Shown one piece after another: positions 60,508-64,000 of a stretch of 64,000 bases of DNA. A program made the position numbers and the translations under genes. Within the stretch, counting starts at the first letter, position 1; every line of letters starts with the position of its first letter. Below the pieces are notes generated by a model. The model saw nothing but the letters and a program-made list of their open reading frames with translations. It was not told where the DNA came from and ran no database searches. This DNA comes from Reticulitermes speratus. Taxonomy: Eukaryota > Arthropoda > Insecta > Blattodea > Rhinotermitidae. The stretch spans positions 30,358,001 through 30,422,000 of the forward strand of contig JAJKFL010000002.1 of NCBI GenBank assembly GCA_021186555.1. The letters run 5' to 3'.

Positions 60508-62213
60508 CATCAACACTATTGTTGTTATTATTATTATTGCTAATGTACAGTATTTCCACTTTAAGGAATTTTACTTCCTCAGTGAGGGATTTTTTTATGT
60601 TACCTATACCACGCAGTTCCCCCTCGGTGGCCCGAATTCGCGGGTAATCCGAACCACCCTTCCCCCCTTATATTTCGGATGACTGAGGGACTACTTTTAT
60701 ATTGTCTTCATTTTTTTATCGTACAACTAGGATTCAAGCAGTAAGACTTGTTTTGGGGAAGTGCCTGGGTCGTATTTTTAGGCAACGCATGCTATCGTGA
60801 CTAAGGCTTATCTCTTATTTCCTTAGTCACTCCGTATAAATACCGGAATAACACCTTATATGAGGCCATTACGGCTTCATTTCACGTTCTTTCTAATTCA
60901 CTATCAACATTATACTCTACGCTTTTATAAACTAAGTTACAGGTGGGCTTATAAATTAAGCTACAAGTGAGAACTCAGACTTCGTTCCTTCATCCTTTTT
61001 TTGTTCTTTATTCCATTACACATGCCCTAAATTGAGTAGACACTTCCTAGAGAATCCACTATACCGTTAAGTTTAAAATTCTCTCCGTAAAACTTCGACG
61101 CAGGCACGGGGGGGGGGGGCAGTAGAGGTATAACTTTGCTCTTTCTTTAACCTCGGCGCTAGATGGGGTTGTTTGTCCAAAGCCACGCCTCGGACGCTTT
61201 ACTCCCAGGAAAGAGCCGCAGTACCCATTGTACAGGATGTTGGTAGGGCCCCACTGTCGGTCTGGACGGGTGTCGAAAAATGGAAATCTCTTGCTTCCAC
61301 AGGGGGTTAGAAGCCCGAACCACCCAGCTAGTAGCGAGTAGCTATACCGTCTAGGCTAACCTGGCCGCATATTAAAGTGTAGGAATTCTACGTAATTTAT
61401 TTATCTAATAACCTCGGATTGTGAGGGTGATTGTGTACAATTTGTAAGTAACTAATTAAATCCACGAATCAGGGTTCTTCTTGAGAAGCTAATATTACTA
61501 GAGCTAGTCAAGAAAGGGCCCGCCCTTCATAGCGCCAGAAGGATCTCTGCCGCCTTCAGAAGCCTTCATTACAGTCCCTGTCCTGACACCGCGACACCCA
61601 TATTTCATTTCACTACAATCCTTGCACCTCTCTTCCTGTCACGGCTGTCGACAAAATTTTGGTATGCAATTTGCATATCTCGAAATCATGCTACCTGCAC
61701 CTTCCTACCCATCGCGTTTATTTCATCATAGTCATGGTATCTGGCGAATAGCACACATTGTAAAGTCTAAAATCACGCAATTGCATCCAGCGCCCTTCTT
61801 CTTCTTTGGTAAACACATTTTAACTACCTTCTTCCCATGCATTTCCTGTTCTTATCTTAAAGCGCGTGTAGTTTGGCGGACGGCCTTAAAGCATAAGGAA
61901 CAGCCCTTAGCGTAGTCATTTGTTTGAATTCTTTTAAAAATGCTAATTATTTATAAAGCCTGTACTTACCGTCGATGGGCAGATTAATCGGAAGGACTCC
62001 AAAAACACGTTTGATTTGCAGAACTGGTCTCAGTTGGTTATGAAAAAACTCGTTTGAAATATGAGAACGGTTCCAAATATTTTCCCTTTGGGTATGTTTT
62101 TCTCTTTCTTGAAAGAAGAATTTATTTCTAGTTTCAGAGATAGCTGGTATAGTTTTCTGTATGCCAACATGAAATATTTCTGGATTAATAAAATGTTCTT
62201 GTTTTGTAAACAT
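46376..62213 (-). CDS. Gustatory receptor gene D, complete, eight exons
   Basis: On the - strand exons 62213-61970, 58495-58242, 58114-57863, 56107-56017, 52259-52060, 49388-49317, 47810-47721 and 46567-46376 join into 465 codons (464 residues plus TAA) without a stop. Phases are 1,0,0,1,0,0,0, as in gene B. The N-terminus (81 residues) is longer and charged; exon 2 begins DVPTFNKFS; exon 3 has [10 protein letters not shown]; exon 4 has [10 protein letters not shown]; exon 5 begins GDAVGK with LCLYG; exon 7 has [10 protein letters not shown]; exon 8 has TYMIVLLQF at about residues 408-416 and then a basic tail of about 48 residues, longer than in genes A-C. All introns are GT-AG; the exon 3 donor (gtctga) is weak. 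It is a GR (7tm_7) channel subunit of unknown ligand, facing gene C tail to tail. Confidence 0.9.
46659..46828. mobile_element. Pogo/Tigger-like MITE, relative of 13324-13597
   Basis: TA flanks cagtcgaaccctgttaaaac on the left and, read in reverse, gagtcgacctcggttataac on the right. Internal gaaagggactgaatattttg on the - strand matches the element at 13324-13597. Confidence 0.65.
46905..47055 (+). repeat. Hammerhead-like repeat end, copy 4, with 18-bp palindrome
   Basis: A perfect inverted repeat (46905-46922 and 46926-46943, spacer cgg) runs into gtgaaga, T, a perfect GGGAC/GTCCC stem (46946-46950, 46960-46964) and GAAA (46965-46968). The following block to 47055 matches 50235-50325. Confidence 0.55.
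47721..47810 (-). CDS. GR gene D exon 7
   Basis: It is 90 nt, bounded by gttgcag and gtaagt. It encodes [20 protein letters not shown] and [10 protein letters not shown]. Confidence 0.92.
48797..48955 (+). pseudogene. LINE reverse transcriptase C-terminal fragment
   Basis: The + strand reads [19 protein letters not shown], then RIGAKDRNG and [13 protein letters not shown], with two Trp-to-stop changes. This is the usual C-terminal end of many insect non-LTR polymerases. It lies antisense in intron 6 of gene D. Confidence 0.65.
49317..49388 (-). CDS. GR gene D exon 6
   Basis: It is 72 nt, bounded by ttcctag and gtaagg. It encodes [20 protein letters not shown] and VWIE. Confidence 0.87.
49615..49780 (+). 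mobile_element. tRNA-derived SINE-like repeat
   Basis: It contains an exact pol III B box (ggttcgattcc, 49679-49689) about 55 bp after gctgcggcagcccagt. The cloverleaf is not tRNA-like enough to be a real tRNA gene. Confidence 0.4.
50135..50325. repeat. Hammerhead-like repeat end, copy 5, as a 75-bp inverted pair
   Basis: Arms of about 75 bp (50135-50209 and 50215-50289) are inverted copies with roughly ten mismatches. Each contains acgttgtcccgaaacgtcgg or a near copy. The right copy continues to 50325 with the same tail as 46970-47055. It lies in intron 5 of gene D. Confidence 0.8.
50996..51432. repeat. 23-bp minisatellite
   Basis: About 19 copies of a unit like ttattgtatacatctgcata plus gag, with small deletions. 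It is in intron 5 of gene D. Confidence 0.93.
52060..52259 (-). CDS. GR gene D exon 5
   Basis: It is 200 nt, bounded by gtttcag and gtaagg. It encodes [31 protein letters not shown], a hydrophobic run and [10 protein letters not shown]. Confidence 0.92.
53200..53965. repeat. Direct repeat pair about 560 bp apart
   Basis: Segment 53240-53410 recurs at about 53790-53960. Shared runs include cgagaaggcagaagtatta and gcggcacacatg. The second copy leads directly into repeat R1 copy 3. Confidence 0.7.
54150..54690 (+). repeat. Dispersed repeat R1, long copy 3
   Basis: It matches the - strand of 4560-5145 over about 520 bp and 16260-16580 in its second half. It lies in intron 4 of gene D. Confidence 0.75.
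55750..55778. repeat. (TAA)n microsatellite
   Basis: About ten trinucleotides in intron 4 of gene D. Confidence 0.9.
56017..56107 (-). CDS. GR gene D exon 4
   Basis: It is 91 nt, bounded by gctacag and gtaagt. It encodes [20 protein letters not shown], then [10 protein letters not shown] plus one base. Confidence 0.9.
56411..56520 (+). repeat. Hammerhead-like repeat end, copy 6 (best core)
   Basis: CTGATGA (56412-56418), T, a perfect GATCCC/GGGATC stem (56420-56425, 56431-56436) with loop aggaa, then GAAA (56437-56440). About 60 bp on, gcgtttgttggttgag resembles the shared gtgcatttgttggtgtg block. Confidence 0.55.
57265..57352 (+). pseudogene. DDE transposase fragment
   Basis: The + strand reads [20 protein letters not shown], then VIWHNV. 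FSDE.TF followed by a W is the second catalytic block of a transposase family common in insects. No flanking domain is found. It lies in intron 3 of gene D. Confidence 0.4.
57863..58114 (-). CDS. GR gene D exon 3
   Basis: It is 252 nt. The acceptor is actttcag and the donor is the weak gtctga. It encodes [33 protein letters not shown] and CLARNLK. Confidence 0.88.
58242..58495 (-). CDS. GR gene D exon 2
   Basis: It is 254 nt, bounded by atttcag and gtaagc. It encodes [20 protein letters not shown], further hydrophobic helices and [16 protein letters not shown]. Confidence 0.92.
58878..59065 (-). mobile_element. LINE 3'-tail fragment, copy 2
   Basis: The - strand encodes [20 protein letters not shown], then [19 protein letters not shown], the familiar C-terminal end of an insect non-LTR polymerase. 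Copies 28965-29140 and 61460-61610 are its relatives. Confidence 0.8.
59093..59475. repeat. 55-bp tandem repeat, seven copies
   Basis: The unit starts acgtttaatagagaacacac; starts at 59093, 59148, 59203, 59258, 59313, 59368 and 59422 give a 55-bp period. Copies are over 95% alike. It lies in intron 1 of gene D, just beside LINE tail copy 2. Confidence 0.95.
60439..60510. repeat. (TTTAC)n and (TTA)n microsatellites
   Basis: About five TTTAC units (60439-60465), then about ten TTA units (60478-60507). They are in intron 1 of gene D. Confidence 0.9.
61285..61375 (-). mobile_element. Possible tRNA-derived SINE head
   Basis: The - strand reads ggccaggttagcctagacgg (A-box-like), then gggtggttcgggcttc (B-box-like), spaced as in tRNA-derived SINEs. 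Confidence 0.4.
61460..61610 (-). mobile_element. LINE 3'-tail fragment, copy 3
   Basis: It shares ttcttgagaagctaa and ctagtcaagaaa with copies 1 and 2, and tccctgtcctgacac with copy 2. It lies in intron 1 of gene D. Confidence 0.65.
61970..62213 (-). CDS. GR gene D exon 1
   Basis: ATG at 62213 begins [14 protein letters not shown]; the donor is gtaagt after one base of a split Asp codon. It ends [20 protein letters not shown], then PID. It is 81 residues, about 15-20 longer than in genes B and C, with a charged insert ([11 protein letters not shown]). Confidence 0.87.
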
Positions 62214-64000
62214 ATTCTTGCCCGCACTAAGTTACTAAATAGCTGTTAGAATGTGTTCTTCGTTATGAGGGTCTCTGTGTTTTTATTGCGTCAGAAATCC
62301 TAATTATAAACCAATCAATATTGTAAGTTCTTGAAGCTAACAGAAAAGTTTAATAACATTAACATAATGCAGGGCAAGATAAGAGCAGAGGCTGGCAAAT
62401 TGATTGCCTACAATAATACACTTACGTCCACTTTAGGGATTATTAAAGCCGCATCATAATCATTGCGATCTAAGCTAGCAGGGGGCCTCAGCTTCAGGTA
62501 GGGTTACCCAAGCTATGCTGGCCGAAAGACATGGGTCAAACGACATATAACCTTTAGTTTCTTGGCTTTGGTTTGGGTGTTGGGTCAAAACTTTATCTCG
62601 CGAATAATATAGGTTAATAAACCTGACGGAAAGGCAAATAATAAAATGGATGTTTGGGAGATCAAGAGTCTTAGGAAAGCAAAATTCAAGAAATGTTTAA
62701 GAAAACATTACACGGAGAAATAGTAGTAGAATTGAACCATCTAACTTTTATGATATGGGAGACTCGGTAATGTTAGTGCTCTCAAACCTCGCAGCGAGGT
62801 TTGAGAGCACAACAGTAAACAGACCGCCCACTGACTTAATTGTTGGGCACTTCGAGCCGGTCTGATTCTCCCTGCCTCGGCAGGTAGCAAATCACTGGAC
62901 AGACGAACAGTGGGTTAAATCAGTTCTGCCTGAGGATGGGGAAGGAGCCAGTCCCCGAAACGTTGTATTTAAACCAGTCGAAGCGGCTGATCGCCCGAGA
63001 AGACTATATTGAACATTTAAATAACTCTATGTTTATTTCACGAGGTTCAGTCGCGTGTTTCTTAGAATTCTAGCAATCATCGATTAATCTCTAAACAACA
63101 TTAACAGACTTGTCTTTGTAATACAGACGGACAATAGCTTCTGTGAAAATAGAACACAGTTTTTGAATATTTATTACATGAATGTCGTGTCTCAGGGTTG
63201 CATCACAGCCGTATCACACCCCTTCCAGCACATCTGCCACTTGCAATTCAGAAGTTTTATGAGAAAATTCTTGACTTGTAATAGAACCTACACGCAACAG
63301 CCGAGAGTATCTGCTAGTGTTGTGTTAATTGTCTTATAAATATTTCCAAATAATTTCTGCAGATTTTCTTACCTTTAAAATTCTTCGGTCTCTCCAAATA
63401 TTCTCTCTATCTACGCAACAAATTTTGTGCTCAAGTAGATAGCTCTCCAGGTAAGCAAATGGTAGAACGGTACTTCAAAGTAGGCCACGACCACTTTTTC
63501 AAATTATTTTTATTTAATTATTTACCAGTCGCCCTATATTTGAATCCACATATTCTGAGCTCTTGGAAACGTAGTTAATGAAAATAAGGAATGAGAGGTG
63601 CGTTAATGAAAAACGCTGCAGGATAGCAAGGAAATATGTGTCGGAGGTTGATGAAGGAAATGTGAGTGTGGAGGAATGGTGGGATAGTGATGGAAGGAAA
63701 AATACAGAAGTACTCGTTAAAAACCTAGGAAATTACAACATTTAGAAAGCCATTTTATTTTTAATTCCATATCTCACAAAACGAAACCCAAACACGGGAC
63801 GTGACAGTTTGTTGTTACTGACACCGTAGAGTAACAGTTTGTTGTTACATGACACCGTAGGACGTTACAGTTTTAAAATTGAATTTTGTGTCAACAATGT
63901 TCAAAAGAATCCATTCTCACCTCACAGAGAATGGAACCAGAGTAGCCCAGTTAGTTTAGGCCACGTTTTGGACGAAAAGGGGTGGAACATCCGGCAAGAT
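62214..64000. other. Region upstream of GR gene D
   Basis: No further gene is recognised. It holds a 17-bp palindrome (62776-62810) and a hammerhead-like repeat end (62930-63003). A short open stretch at about 63590-63740 (KYVSEVDEGNVSVEEWW) is not identified. I see no convincing promoter motif. Confidence 0.6.
62776..63003 (+). repeat. Hammerhead-like repeat end, copy 7, with 17-bp palindrome
   Basis: The perfect palindrome is 62776-62792 against 62794-62810. About 120 bp on, CTGAGGA (62930-62936), T, GGGG/CCCC stem (62938-62941, 62953-62956) and GAAA (62957-62960). Confidence 0.5.

Noticed and set aside
60200-60700. Another Tigger-like element (ccggat and cggatgactgag near its ends)
   Set aside because: I could not match the two ends to each other or find TA flanks.
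63590-63740. Short + strand coding-looking stretch (KYVSEVDEGNVSVEEWW)
   Set aside because: Too short and unsupported by any splice site or recognised family; mentioned only in the region entry.

Overview
The window reads as a large, repeat-rich insect genome. The only host genes I can support are four long, intron-rich chemosensory genes of the insect gustatory receptor (GR) family. Everything else is transposon remnants, dispersed repeats, microsatellites and anonymous AT-rich DNA. Several LINE tails and the long-intron GR cluster look like what I know from cockroaches and termites (Blattodea), but that placement is inference; no species-diagnostic gene is present.

Layout: three GR genes stand head to tail on the + strand and a fourth converges on them from the - strand. 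Gene A (last four exons only, 76-8006) is cut by the left edge. Gene B (11826-30120, eight exons, 412 residues) is complete and open. Gene C (32595-43144, eight exons) keeps all its exons but carries a frameshift and stop in exon 5 and an off-frame exon 6, so it is probably a pseudogene. Gene D (complement of 46376-62213, eight exons, 464 residues) is complete; its last exon has an unusually long tail. All share one plan: exon lengths about 184-244, 251-254, 252, 88-91, 200, 72, 90 and variable, with intron phases 1,0,0,1,0,0,0. The last exon carries the GR signature TYhhhhhQF. The genes clearly arose by tandem duplication of one ancestor. Their products should be alternative taste or contact-chemosensory channel subunits; ligands cannot be read from sequence.

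Introns and spacers hold the mobile DNA: a 5'-truncated non-LTR retrotransposon in gene A, a mariner in intron 2 of both B and C (different families, opposite strands), an inverted pair of an unclassified zinc-finger repeat gene in intron 4 of B, a Tc1/mariner-like remnant inserted in a TATG microsatellite, several pogo/Tigger-like and hAT-like MITEs, LINE tails, SINE-like units, and large tandem repeats.

The least explained signals are (i) a dispersed repeat family whose copies share a hammerhead-ribozyme-like core (CTGANGA, stem, GAAA) and often sit in inverted pairs, (ii) a perfect 66-bp inverted repeat with a 24-nt loop in intron 1 of gene C, and (iii) an unrecognised coding-looking block in intron 3 of gene C. 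I do not see a convincing new multi-gene system.
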